64,000 nt of DNA from Candidatus Roizmanbacteria bacterium UBA1450 (GCA_002329205.1 DCTC01000002.1:62001-126000), one strand, 5' to 3'. Positions 17,504 to 26,738 are shown, numbered from the stretch's first letter. The notes: generated from the sequence alone by a model not told the origin. Numbers and translations are program-made.

Positions 17504-18031
17504 ATGTCTAGCAATTCAAAAAGGCATCAGATATCAGATAAACAATTAATCCAAGAGTTCAAGAATTCTATCTACTTCTTAGGACATTATTTCAATCAGA
17601 TTATAGAGTCAAGAATTTTGGCATTTGGTATTCCGATGTCAGTAGAATTGAGACGATTATATTCAACCAAAAAAGGAGACAATCTTCTAAGGAGGATAGA
17701 AATTAAACAGGATCTTTCTCTAAAATTTAGAGTAAGTGATAGGCCTCCAGATAAATATAAACTAGTTGGTATTGATGAATATGTCAATGATAATATTTTT
17801 TTTGCCAATGGAAGAAACTATACAAGAATAGAGATTATTAGTCTAATTGCTAATCAAAGAGGAGCTCATACGGATGATAGACCAGACGTTTTTCATTCAA
17901 TATCAGCTGGGATATTACTACCGTGGGGTAATCCAGCGAAGACGAAGTTATTTTTAACACAGGACCTATATGGTTTGGTAGATACAGCTTATCAGACTTT
18001 GACTGTAGTCAAGGAGCAAATAAAATTATAA
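17504..18031 (+). CDS. Orphan AT-rich hypothetical protein next to the tRNA array
   Basis: 175 residues from the ATG at 17504 (the frame is open into tRNA-Gly, which is not coding). TATACT stands 4 nt before this ATG. No membrane segment or signal peptide. Mostly helical by appearance, with EFKNSIYFLGHYFNQII near the start and the only striking motif, SLIANQRGAHTDDRPD, near residue 120. Base composition and codon choice (AGA, ATA, TTA) are close to the 24-27 kb cargo genes and unlike the flanking core genes, which suggests horizontal acquisition at the tRNA array. I do not recognise the family. Confidence 0.6.
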   Translation: MSSNSKRHQISDKQLIQEFKNSIYFLGHYFNQIIESRILAFGIPMSVELRRLYSTKKGDNLLRRIEIKQDLSLKFRVSDRPPDKYKLVGIDEYVNDNIFFANGRNYTRIEIISLIANQRGAHTDDRPDVFHSISAGILLPWGNPAKTKLFLTQDLYGLVDTAYQTLTVVKEQIKL

Positions 18032-18062
18032 TTTTTTTAATGCCTATAGGTATATATTAAGA

Positions 18063-18638
18063 TTATATCTCCCCACCTTCGCGTATATAACAGGTGCCGC
18101 AGAGTGAGTCATACGTTACTTTGTCGTCTCCATCGATAGCAACTTGTTCACCTTTGAAGACGTATTTCCCGTTAATTTTTCGAGTATTGAACTCGGCTTG
18201 TGAGCCGCAGAAGCACATAGTGGGAAGTTTCTCAATGTTGTCAGCTATTTCGAATAATCGCTTGCTACCCGGGAACATCTCTGCCCGAAAATCTGCCCGT
18301 AAACCGAAGCAGATGACCGATATATTGTCTATTTTTGCGCATTGGTAGAGCTGGCTAATTTGTTTTTCCGTGAGAAATTGTGCTTCATCGACCAGTATGC
18401 AGGCAATGTTTTTGAATTTTTTAGTTTCAGCTGAAAGATCTGTCGTAGTATCTGCAAGAATATCAACTTTACATTCATGGCCGCCGCGAGCGACAACGGT
18501 ATCCTCACTTTTTGTGTCAACCAAAGGTTTGATAACCAAAATGTTCAGGCCACGTTCTTTGTAGTTGTAGGCTGTCTTTATGAGAGTATCGCTCTTGCCG
18601 CTGTTCATTGCTCCGTATTTGAAATGGATCTTTGCCAT
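18063..18638 (-). CDS. tdk: Thymidine kinase (class II, zinc type)
   Basis: 191 residues. P-loop YGAMNSGKS at the N-terminus, DEAQFLTEKQI (Walker B and lid region), and four cysteines for structural zinc (CFCG and CGTC). FKGEQVAIDGDDKVTYDSLC matches the lasso/thymidine-binding part. It phosphorylates thymidine with ATP in nucleotide salvage, fitting an organism that scavenges nucleosides. ATG at 18638 is preferred; another in-frame ATG lies at 18647 and a longer frame to 18698 has no signal. Confidence 0.95.
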   Translation of the reverse strand: MAKIHFKYGAMNSGKSDTLIKTAYNYKERGLNILVIKPLVDTKSEDTVVARGGHECKVDILADTTTDLSAETKKFKNIACILVDEAQFLTEKQISQLYQCAKIDNISVICFGLRADFRAEMFPGSKRLFEIADNIEKLPTMCFCGSQAEFNTRKINGKYVFKGEQVAIDGDDKVTYDSLCGTCYIREGGEI

Positions 18639-18731
18639 GTTAGACATTAAACAAAATAATGAAGGAAAATTCAATACATATTCGATGAGGGAATACATTT
18701 ACAAGATAGTTACCTGATATAATAATCTCCC

Positions 18732-19136
18732 ATGTCAGAAATCCTAAAAGCCATAAACGTAGAATACACCGGAACGAATGTTCATTTTGAGTCAGAATCT
18801 TTGCGCATATTTCCCTTCGATGATCCGGAGGTACACACCTCTACTTACCAGATTGATTTAGTATCACCGGAAGACTTTGGAATTGAATATGTTGATCATC
18901 CGGTTTGTATTTCTTGTACATTGTACACACCGGAATCCGAGTTATTGCAGAAAACTGATAAGTCTGTCGAGTGTACAGGTCCCTTTGTTTTCGGAAAAAA
19001 GGATGAAGAAGGAATGCATCATATGCAGGGAACGATACATATACACGAGTTTGCTCAGGGAACGATTTATGGAAACTGCGGGGTGGTGGTAGATACACAA
19101 AGGAATGTCGAAGACAGAGTGTATCCCCGGAAATAA
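18732..19136 (+). CDS. Hypothetical soluble protein
   Basis: 134 residues, acidic, rich in His, no membrane segment. It looks beta-rich (TYQIDLVSPEDFGIEYVDHPVCISCTLYTP). The three Cys (CISC and later C) are not arranged as a known finger. TATAAT with 8 nt to the ATG supports the start. It lies divergent from tdk and ends 5 bp from the Nudix gene. Function not recognised. Confidence 0.55.
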   Translation: MSEILKAINVEYTGTNVHFESESLRIFPFDDPEVHTSTYQIDLVSPEDFGIEYVDHPVCISCTLYTPESELLQKTDKSVECTGPFVFGKKDEEGMHHMQGTIHIHEFAQGTIYGNCGVVVDTQRNVEDRVYPRK

Positions 19137-19141
19137 AATGA

Positions 19142-19567
19142 TTATTTGTTCATTTCGGCAAGTACTTTGGAGAAAGCTTCTTTATCCGTATTGTAGGTAA
19201 GTGTATCCCATGCTTCATCGGTCGGAATAAATTTTGCTTCGAGTACTTCATGGTCGTGATCGGATGTATCTCCAGAAATATATTCCATCAGGAAATAATG
19301 AACTGTTTTCTTGTGAAGAGTATTATCCTGTTTAAAAAAATAAGTAGTGTCTATCGGAGAGTCATTGATAATTTTTGCAGTAATACCGCCTTCTTCCTGG
19401 ACTTCACGCAGTGCAGCTTCTTCCATAAGCTCATTCTCTACATGATCGCCGATATGACCTTTGGGGAAACCCCAGTGAAGCGCTTTTTTATGCTGGATCA
19501 GAAGCCACAACAATGTATCTCCCTCTTTTTTATATACAATACCCCCTGCTGACGTTTCAGTTATCAC
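19142..19567 (-). CDS. Nudix hydrolase
   Basis: 141 residues. The Nudix box is exact: G-DHVEN-E-LMEEAAL-REVQEEGGI, preceded by the usual ALHWGFPKGHIG. The family splits nucleoside diphosphates linked to another moiety; the SAGGIVYKK start and the size resemble diadenosine polyphosphate hydrolases of the Ap4A type, but the substrate is not proven. The start appears to be GTG at 19567 (ITETSAGG), with a TTG directly before it; there is no ATG. Confidence 0.88.
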   Translation of the reverse strand: MITETSAGGIVYKKEGDTLLWLLIQHKKALHWGFPKGHIGDHVENELMEEAALREVQEEGGITAKIINDSPIDTTYFFKQDNTLHKKTVHYFLMEYISGDTSDHDHEVLEAKFIPTDEAWDTLTYNTDKEAFSKVLAEMNK

Positions 19568-19585
19568 CAATAGTAGATAATTTCG

Positions 19586-19729
19586 TTAATAGCCCGCTCC
19601 GACGGTGTAATAGTTTGCAAACACGTAAGCCGTAATCGCAATAGCAGAAACGATAACAAAAATGATACCCGCTTGGATAATAGGGCTTTCTTGTGGGTGT
19701 TGTACTTGCTTTTTCTTTGCTTTAGCCAT
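19586..19729 (-). CDS. Small single-pass membrane protein (47 aa)
   Basis: 47 codons from the ATG at 19729 to the TAA at 19586. Sequence begins MAKAKKKQVQHPQES (basic, cytoplasmic) and then has one strong hydrophobic helix IIFVIVSAIAIT and ends AYVFANYYTVGAGY. Lys-rich start plus one helix and intact frame between two annotated genes make it a plausible real gene. Function not recognised. Confidence 0.6.
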   Translation of the reverse strand: MAKAKKKQVQHPQESPIIQAGIIFVIVSAIAITAYVFANYYTVGAGY

Positions 19730-19805
19730 AAGAAGAATAAAATTGGTAATTAATAACAGAATACGAAAACAGAACAGATAATGTCAAGTGAGATTTCTGT
19801 AAATT

Positions 19806-20600
19806 TTATTTTTCAGAAATTGTTGTTCCCTTGATTTTACCGAGGAGAGCTTGATATATCCTGTTTTTTTGTGTTCCATCCAGTATGTATGATTCGATCC
19901 CCAGCGCAGTCAATTTGAGCATTTCCTCAACTTTCAATTTCATACCTCCCGTTACATCGACTATACGGTTCTCATGCAGTGAAGAACTGATCTCGAGAAA
20001 TGACTCAGGAGTAATTTTCTGAATTACGTTATTGTCTTTATCAAGTACTCCCGGGTAATTTCCTGCATGAATTACACGGACATGATAGCCTTTGGTAGAC
20101 AAAAAAGCGGCAATAATTGCAAAAATAGTGTCAGTTGAAAGGATGGTAGATCCCTGGAGTTGATCGACAATAACATCTCCATATACGAACGGAATGTATT
20201 TTTTTTGAATCATACCTTCAATTATCCGGAGATTGCTTTCGATAAGCTTTTTACCGTTCGTCATCAGAAAAGCCGAAGGCTGGAGGGAAAAAACAGGGAT
20301 ATTCTTTTTCAGCAAAGCCTCCGTGATGATTCGATTCAGCTCGATTGCGTCCTTATGGACAACACATGCTCCATACAGGCTGTTTTCATCCACAAATCCG
20401 TTTATTGTCCCGTATTTTGCGGCAGATCGGTGTGCAAATGACCCGGCACCATTGCCCAAAATGAGACGTAAATCCGGATCGGAGATTTGGGCTCTGGCAA
20501 TCTCGTCAGCGATCAGCTTAATACGTTCGGGCACTGCCGTATATGCATGTGATTTGTCAGTCACGAGTGAACCGCCGAGCTTGAGAAGTGTGATATTCAT
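19806..20600 (-). CDS. Isopentenyl phosphate kinase (amino acid kinase fold)
   Basis: 264 residues. N-terminal LLKLGGSLVTDK (phosphate-binding GG) and LRLILGNGAGSFAHRSAAKYG: the GNGAGSFAH segment with its His matches the catalytic His loop of isopentenyl phosphate kinases (GGGSFGHPVA in archaea). VTGGMKLKVEEMLKLTALGIESYILDG is the nucleotide-binding end of the fold. The enzyme phosphorylates isopentenyl phosphate to IPP in the alternative mevalonate pathway. It begins 4 bp after the stop of the decarboxylase gene, so the pair is one operon. ATG at 20600; the longer frame to 20738 overlaps the neighbour and is rejected. Confidence 0.85.
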   Translation of the reverse strand: MNITLLKLGGSLVTDKSHAYTAVPERIKLIADEIARAQISDPDLRLILGNGAGSFAHRSAAKYGTINGFVDENSLYGACVVHKDAIELNRIITEALLKKNIPVFSLQPSAFLMTNGKKLIESNLRIIEGMIQKKYIPFVYGDVIVDQLQGSTILSTDTIFAIIAAFLSTKGYHVRVIHAGNYPGVLDKDNNVIQKITPESFLEISSSLHENRIVDVTGGMKLKVEEMLKLTALGIESYILDGTQKNRIYQALLGKIKGTTISEK

Positions 20601-20604
20601 AGCT

Positions 20605-21615
20605 TCAGAATAAATGATTTTCAATTTCATGGACACCCTTCGCCGGGTGATTGACGATAGTTGACTGAACTGACGATACGGTTGAGAGTCTCTTTGCGAT
20701 TTCCTGAGCATCTTTTTTTTCGCAGATGACATGGACATTTGCTCCCGCGTCGATGGAAAAATATGCTTGCAAACTATCCTTCTCTCTCCAGGAAATGATA
20801 TGCTTGATCACGTCGAGAGTTCCTGGTTCCCAATAATAGAGCGGGGGATTTGAAGTCATCATGACAGCATGCATAGAGATGGTATCCTGCTCAATAGATT
20901 CTCCAAGTTTTTCAATATTTTTCCGTTCAATGGCTTTTCTTGTCGATTCGATTCTTTTTGTCATTTCGTGAAGCCGTGTTTCGAAATACGGACTCGAATG
21001 AGCAGAACGATGACCCTCGGATGAAGGTGTTTTTTTGGAGTCAGAACTGATGATCGCAATAACATCACATAGACCCCAGTGCTTTTCGTCTGCGAGTTGA
21101 ACAGCATAGGAAACATGATGTGCATCACCGCCAATAAGTTCGACAAAACCGCCCATGACCGAGCGTGCCGCAGAACCTGAACCACTCATGCGGACGAGCT
21201 TTGACAGTTCTTTTTTATCTTCAAATTGATTTTTCAATCCGTATACCAGCAAGAGCGCAGCGGTAAGTGCACAAAAACCGGAAGCGGAAGAGGCGATCCC
21301 TGCATTGGCAGGAAATGAATTTACGGATTTCACCATAACACGTTTTTCAGATCCTGCTAGCTCACGAATTCGTTTGATTTGTTCATATGCTTTTGAACCT
21401 TTAATCGATGTTCGTTTTAGCTCTTCATATGTTCCGTGCTGATTCTGAATCTCTATTGTGTCGTATGATTCGTCCGTGAATGCAACGGTCGTTGTTGTAA
21501 GGCAGTTGTCGAGAGTCATGGAGATACTATTGTTTAGCGGCAGGTTATCATCCGTATTGCCCCAGTACTTGATAAAAGCAATATTGGCCGGAGCCTGTAC
21601 AGTGACTTTTGACAT
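20605..21615 (-). CDS. Diphosphomevalonate or phosphomevalonate decarboxylase (GHMP family)
   Basis: 336 residues. ANIAFIKYWGN holds the catalytic Lys of mevalonate-phosphate decarboxylases, FPANAGIASSASGFCAL is the GHMP phosphate loop, SGSGSAARSVMGGF has the conserved Arg, and FSIDAGANVHVIC carries the catalytic Asp. Classical enzymes act on the diphosphate to give IPP; a subset act on the monophosphate to give isopentenyl phosphate, the substrate of the kinase encoded next to it. The kinase neighbour favours the monophosphate reaction, but sequence alone does not decide. TACAAT lies 6 nt before the ATG at 21615. Confidence 0.87.
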   Translation of the reverse strand: MSKVTVQAPANIAFIKYWGNTDDNLPLNNSISMTLDNCLTTTTVAFTDESYDTIEIQNQHGTYEELKRTSIKGSKAYEQIKRIRELAGSEKRVMVKSVNSFPANAGIASSASGFCALTAALLLVYGLKNQFEDKKELSKLVRMSGSGSAARSVMGGFVELIGGDAHHVSYAVQLADEKHWGLCDVIAIISSDSKKTPSSEGHRSAHSSPYFETRLHEMTKRIESTRKAIERKNIEKLGESIEQDTISMHAVMMTSNPPLYYWEPGTLDVIKHIISWREKDSLQAYFSIDAGANVHVICEKKDAQEIAKRLSTVSSVQSTIVNHPAKGVHEIENHLF

Positions 21616-21621
21616 ATTTGT

Positions 21622-21627
21622 ATTGTA
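21622..21627 (-). promoter_or_regulatory. -10 hexamer of a probable leaderless promoter for the isoprenoid operon
   Basis: TACAAT on the minus strand, ACAAAT spacer, then the ATG at 21615. It predicts transcription starting at the start codon. Confidence 0.45.
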
Positions 21628-21692
21628 CAATACGGTTACCCTGGTGGCTATTGGCAGATACCCGTGTATAGAGTACAATATAAGTCACCATC

Positions 21693-21764
21693 GGCGCGGT
21701 GGTGAAGTGGAAACACTGGAGTCTGCAAAACTCCCATGCAGGGGTTCGATTCCCCTCCGCGCCT
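21693..21764 (+). tRNA. tRNA-Cys(GCA)
   Basis: 72 nt. Acceptor GGCGCGG/CCGCGCC, discriminator T; anticodon stem GGAGT/ACTCC with loop CTGCAAA gives GCA. CCA is not encoded. TACAAT at 21674-21679 is its likely -10. Confidence 0.94.
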
Positions 21765-21822
21765 CAAAGTTGGCGTCGGAAAGTAGACTATCGTCTATAG
21801 ACCAATGACCATCGACCAACCA

Positions 21823-21911
21823 GGAGAGGTCGCATAGTGGCCTAGTGCGTCGGTCTTGAAAACCGATGAGGTGAATAGCCTCCGTGGGTTCGAATCCCAC
21901 CCTCTCCGCCA
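21823..21911 (+). tRNA. tRNA-Ser(TGA)
   Basis: 86 nt plus encoded CCA (21909-21911). Acceptor GGAGAGG/CCTCTCC, discriminator G; anticodon stem TCGGT/ACCGA with loop CTTGAAA gives UGA. Long variable arm, as expected for tRNA-Ser. The first 20 bases are identical to the tRNA-Ser gene at 22247. Confidence 0.95.
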
Positions 21912-22224
21912 TTCTTCAACCCAATAAACCTGCTCAAATACTCAACTGAATTACAAACATAAAACAATTATTGTATTTACGGTGCTTTCCTCAAGATCAC
22001 AGGTCCAATAAACAACAATGTGCATGACCTTCTTGATTTGTGAGATACAGTGTTTGTTACGTAGATTTCCTAAAAAGAAGTCGGACGGAAACGAACATGA
22101 TTTAAGCAGATTCATGAGCTTAAGATAAGTAATTATATCATATATTTTCAAAAAGTATATTAGTATTTCAAAATAGATCAGAGACAGAATCATTTCAGGC
22201 GACATTTAATGGATATTCTTCTTG
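21912..22224. other. Intergenic AT-rich stretch, no supported gene
   Basis: About 310 bp between two tRNA-Ser genes. The longest frame (84 codons on the minus strand) has no start signal, no recognisable motif and a composition like random AT-rich DNA. It may be debris from earlier insertions at this tRNA site. Confidence 0.4.
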
Positions 22225-22230
22225 TATAAT
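22225..22230 (+). promoter_or_regulatory. -10 hexamer of tRNA-Ser(ACT)
   Basis: TATAAT 16 nt before the tRNA 5' end; shows that this tRNA gene keeps its own promoter despite the recombinase reading into it from the other side. Confidence 0.45.
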
Positions 22231-22246
22231 TAAGTGGTTTCATGCA

Positions 22247-23800
<1,554 letters not shown>

Positions 23801-23824
23801 TTTTTAATTTTCTCTAAAATAAAT

Positions 23825-24024
23825 CTACCTGGACAGGTAGGTTCCGTGGGTGTTACTACACCCACGGTAACGGGAACCCTCACCGTTGAGTTCAGTGTGC
23901 GTGCTACCGCACGCACGACAGAAAAAACTTGTACCAAAAAGCAAAGCTTTTTGTAGGGATAAGTATTTCAGGCGTTATGCGTCAAGGATCGAGATGAACG
24001 ACGCTCAGGCGTCGTCCTTGACGC
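23825..24024. other. Run of five perfect hairpins upstream of the recombinase
   Basis: Perfect stems in order: 23825-23840 (7 bp, loop GA); 23844-23867 (10 bp CCGTGGGTGT, loop TACT), enclosed by GGTTCC/GGAACC; 23897-23916 (8 bp GTGCGTGC, loop TACC); 23935-23953 (8 bp CAAAAAGC, loop AAA); 23979-24024 (10 bp GCGTCAAGGA/TCCTTGACGC around an inner CGACGC/GCGTCG). None carries a long T tract, so they are not ordinary terminators. The last hairpin contains the stop codon of the small gene on its right. A folded RNA, a recombinase-binding region, or a single-strand DNA structure are all possible. Confidence 0.6.
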
Positions 24025-24229
24025 TAATTTCAGCGGTAGTACTATTGCTCGTACGCTTATCTTTAGTAGAGTAGTAGCGAGAAAGAGCACGACCCAGATA
24101 GTACATACTTTGTCCCACTTCAATAACTTCCTCTTCTGTTAAGGTGATCTCAAACTCTTCTTTTACGAATTGTTTTATTCGTTCTTTTTGTTTGTCTGTA
24201 AGGGACACATGAAGTTTGTATACCTTCAT
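24005..24229 (-). CDS. Small helical protein of the mobile region
   Basis: 74 residues from the ATG at 24229 (a GTG six bases upstream is in frame). It begins MKVYKLHVSLTDKQKERIKQFV and continues with charged helices to SMYYLGRALSRYY; a short beta strand followed by helices is what ribbon-helix-helix regulators look like, but the match is weak. Its start codon lies within the left direct repeat and its stop within a hairpin. It probably belongs to the recombinase unit. Confidence 0.5.
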   Translation of the reverse strand: MKVYKLHVSLTDKQKERIKQFVKEEFEITLTEEEVIEVGQSMYYLGRALSRYYSTKDKRTSNSTTAEISVKDDA

Positions 24230-24266
24230 GGACACTACTGCTCGCTAGGTGTGCTCTGGGTAACCA
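24225..24266. repeat. Direct repeat, left copy
   Basis: TTCATGGACAC, then a variable middle, then AGGTGT-G-CTCTGGGTAACCA. An imperfect copy lies at 27350-27392 in the same orientation; the two agree at roughly four of five positions with one length difference in the middle. They bracket the AT-rich cargo. Confidence 0.65.
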
Positions 24267-24291
24267 ATCCAAAGTGAGATTATTATAGCAG

Positions 24292-24297
24292 TATAAT
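24292..24297 (+). promoter_or_regulatory. -10 hexamer for the cargo genes
   Basis: TATAAT 42 nt before the ATG at 24340, just inside the left direct repeat. A clear -35 is not visible. Confidence 0.35.
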
Positions 24298-24339
24298 ATA
24301 TAAAATAAACGCTTTAATATAAGTTCAAGAAATTAGATA

Positions 24340-25575
24340 ATGCATGACTATTACACTAAGGTAATCAAATATTTTGGAGAAGATTGGTTTAATAATCAAT
24401 TTGAAGAGTTTCTAACAAATCGGCAAAAATATCCAAAGGATGGGTTAAATAAGGAAATTGTTGAATTAGAAATAAAATTACATCCCCTTGTTATGGATGT
24501 AATAAGACCTCAAGCCACAGATGCAAAAAAAATTAAGTGGGACGATGTCAAAAAGTCAGTCGTTGCTAATTATGAAATTATGCATCTTGGTAGAGATCTC
24601 TCATTATTAGAAAGTGAAATAAAAGCAAGAGGGGATAAGATTCGTGTAGATTTAATAAATCCTTTAAGGTATGAAAATCATAGATTTAACATATTTGTAG
24701 CAAGTGGTTATAAGTTATTAGGATATGAAGTGACTTTTGTACCTTCATCCTCAAAAAAAGGAAAAACGCCTGATCTTTATGTAACCAAAAGAAATAAATC
24801 TTTTTATATAGAATGCAAACAAAGAGATCAAAGAATGGCAGATGTAAAACGATTTACGTATCTTGCGAAGATCGCGGAACAAATTTTTTTAATCCTAAGA
24901 AGTAAAAGAATTAATATATGTTTTATAGATTTCAGAATAACAAAAGACAACATTACTGATGAATTGTATAAATTATTAGTAAAAAAAATATATAGAAATG
25001 ACTTAAAATCATTTGTATTTAACAAAGAAATATCTATAAACATAAGAAGTGTAACAACATTACCATACCTAGTTAACTTATTAAAGAATAATGGACATTA
25101 TGATGAAAAAATTGTATTTACTACATTTGAAGATGGTTTTATTGCTTCAGACCCTTTAACTACAAACACAATATATATAAACAAATCTGGATCAGATAGA
25201 ACCGTACCACTGGGGATATATGATCTTTTATTAGACGCAAATAATAAAAATAAAGATGGGGAAAAGTTACTGACATATTTAGATTTTGGTAAAGCAGATT
25301 CAATAATATCAGAAAAACTTGCTTTTGAAATTAAGGAGAAACTAAAAAAAGGATATGATCCTTATCCCAATATTGATGGTTTATTTATTCTTCAAACAAT
25401 ACGAAAAATTCTTGAAGATAGGCAAGTAATTATTAAGCCAAATGTGTTTGCAGTAGCAAAAAAATCTAAACTCGGAAGTGACCCTATAGCGTTGGAATTA
25501 TTTGGTTTGCAAGGTAGTACAGGTATAGATAAATATCTACTACCAATTGATTTTCTCGAAAGTGGTAGAGGGTAG
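24340..25575 (+). CDS. PD-(D/E)XK superfamily nuclease candidate
   Basis: 411 residues, no membrane segment. The middle holds the restriction-endonuclease core: GYKLLGYEVTF, then TPDLYV with D145, and FYIECK with E158-C-K160, spaced 12 residues apart and on predicted strands, as in PD-(D/E)XK enzymes; QRDQR follows. The N-terminal 110 residues are helical and the C-terminal 240 residues form an unknown mixed domain with TYLDFGKAD. Composition is much more AT-rich than the core genes. With the HEPN-motif gene next to it on a mobile segment, a defence effector is the natural inference; substrate and family are unknown. Confidence 0.65.
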   Translation: MHDYYTKVIKYFGEDWFNNQFEEFLTNRQKYPKDGLNKEIVELEIKLHPLVMDVIRPQATDAKKIKWDDVKKSVVANYEIMHLGRDLSLLESEIKARGDKIRVDLINPLRYENHRFNIFVASGYKLLGYEVTFVPSSSKKGKTPDLYVTKRNKSFYIECKQRDQRMADVKRFTYLAKIAEQIFLILRSKRINICFIDFRITKDNITDELYKLLVKKIYRNDLKSFVFNKEISINIRSVTTLPYLVNLLKNNGHYDEKIVFTTFEDGFIASDPLTTNTIYINKSGSDRTVPLGIYDLLLDANNKNKDGEKLLTYLDFGKADSIISEKLAFEIKEKLKKGYDPYPNIDGLFILQTIRKILEDRQVIIKPNVFAVAKKSKLGSDPIALELFGLQGSTGIDKYLLPIDFLESGRG

Positions 25576-25596
25576 GATTGCCTTAAATATATTTAA

Positions 25597-25602
25597 TATA
25601 AT
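25597..25602 (+). promoter_or_regulatory. -10 hexamer directly before the HEPN-motif gene
   Basis: TATAAT with 5 nt to the ATG at 25608. It would let this gene be transcribed separately from the nuclease as a leaderless message. Confidence 0.4.
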
Positions 25603-25607
25603 ATGTA

Positions 25608-26168
25608 ATGCATTACGGAATTAAAGTTTCAAAAAGTGGTTTTGACGTTACTGATAGAAGTAAACCTCGAAAAATTAGTTCAAAAACTAGACCAGATTAT
25701 ATTATTTATGCTTTATCATTACCTTACTTAAATGGAGCATATAATCAAATTCAGAGATATATATATGCAATATCTATTTTAGAAAAATCAAAAACAAACG
25801 GTGTAATTATATGTTTACATGAAATCTCTACATTATTTGAAGATCTGGATACTGTTGCACGTTATATTGATGAAACAGGTATTACTCATGATTTACATAC
25901 ACTTATTAGAGTTGTTAGGAATCATATAAGGCACGATATAAGAGAAAATTTTGATGTTGAAGATCATAAATTTAAAAATCAGAGAAATAGTATCTTAAAA
26001 ATCGATCCTACGCTCCAAACTCACATTGGATTTCACAAAGATTCAATAAAAATCGGCGAGATAATTATTTCTATTGAAGAAATTAAAAATTATTTAGATT
26101 GGGCTAGAAAAATTATCGAACAAGAAATTAAAAAAGCTAAAGAAATGGGTTATATAAAAAGTTTTTAA
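25608..26168 (+). CDS. HEPN-motif protein, candidate RNase or effector partner
   Basis: 186 residues. HTLIRVVRNHIRHDIREN contains R104-N-H-I-R-H109, the R-x4-H pattern with a polar residue after the Arg that defines HEPN ribonucleases (RNxxxH). The surrounding sequence is helical, as required for that fold (ALSLPYLNGAYNQIQRYIYAISILEKSK upstream, and IEEIKNYLDWARKIIEQEIKKAKEMG at the end). HEPN proteins act as RNases in toxin-antitoxin, abortive infection and CRISPR systems. The call rests on one motif and secondary structure. It lies 32 bp after the nuclease gene, same strand. Confidence 0.55.
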   Translation: MHYGIKVSKSGFDVTDRSKPRKISSKTRPDYIIYALSLPYLNGAYNQIQRYIYAISILEKSKTNGVIICLHEISTLFEDLDTVARYIDETGITHDLHTLIRVVRNHIRHDIRENFDVEDHKFKNQRNSILKIDPTLQTHIGFHKDSIKIGEIIISIEEIKNYLDWARKIIEQEIKKAKEMGYIKSF

Positions 26169-26186
26169 TTTTTTAATTCAATAATT

Positions 26187-26738
26187 ATGAACAGTGATCT
26201 TCTATTACTTTTTATCGGGGCACTTATTGGTTGGACTTTACAACGCATTAGTGATATATCAACTCGTCCAAATATTACTATGAGTATTGAAGATTCTGCA
26301 ACGTTCATTGATCGAGCATCAAATATTAACTATAAGTTCCTTCATATAAAGGTGAAAAATAATAAAAGAAATCTATTTATAAAATTTTTTATTGGCAACC
26401 AGACAGCAAATGTTGCCCGTTCATGGATAAGTTTTATCGACATACTGACTAATGCTGAGCTACTTAAGATTAATGGGAGATGGGCTACCACCAAGGAACC
26501 TGTTGATTATAAGGGAAGTGTAAATATTGGTGATGCTATTATTGCATCTAGAGAGACCATACCTCCTGATGAAGAGTCAGTTATCCCTATTACAATAAAA
26601 CAAGAAGGAAAAAAGGAATGTTTTGCTTTTAATAATGAAAGTTATTTATATTCATGGCAGAAACCAGATTTTGAATTAACTGAAAAAAGATACAAAATTA
26701 AGGTAAAAGTAGCTGCAGAAGGTAGTGAATGGATATAG
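26187..26738 (+). CDS. Membrane-anchored hypothetical protein of the cargo
   Basis: 183 residues: an N-terminal helix LLLLFIGALIGWTL (about 4-17) anchors the protein, and the rest is a beta-rich soluble domain (FLHIKVKNNKRNLFIKFFIGNQTANVARSWISFID, then LLKINGRWATTKEP and RYKIKVKVAAEG at the end), which looks like a single immunoglobulin-like sandwich. It follows the HEPN-motif gene by 18 bp. The orientation (N-terminus out or in) cannot be told. It could be a membrane sensor or effector for the two preceding proteins; family not recognised. Confidence 0.55.
   Translation: MNSDLLLLFIGALIGWTLQRISDISTRPNITMSIEDSATFIDRASNINYKFLHIKVKNNKRNLFIKFFIGNQTANVARSWISFIDILTNAELLKINGRWATTKEPVDYKGSVNIGDAIIASRETIPPDEESVIPITIKQEGKKECFAFNNESYLYSWQKPDFELTEKRYKIKVKVAAEGSEWI

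Noticed and set aside
21685..21912. Minus-strand frame with MAERVGFEPT... sequence
   Set aside because: It is the antisense of tRNA-Cys and tRNA-Ser. Such GFEPT/RRGIEPL strings are a well-known artefact of tRNA genes.
21951..22205. 84-codon minus-strand frame
   Set aside because: No start signal, no motif, random-looking hydrophobic AT-rich translation.
23825..24024. Retron ncRNA or TnpB/IS607 omega RNA
   Set aside because: No reverse transcriptase and no TnpB-like protein is encoded nearby, so only 'structured region' can be supported.
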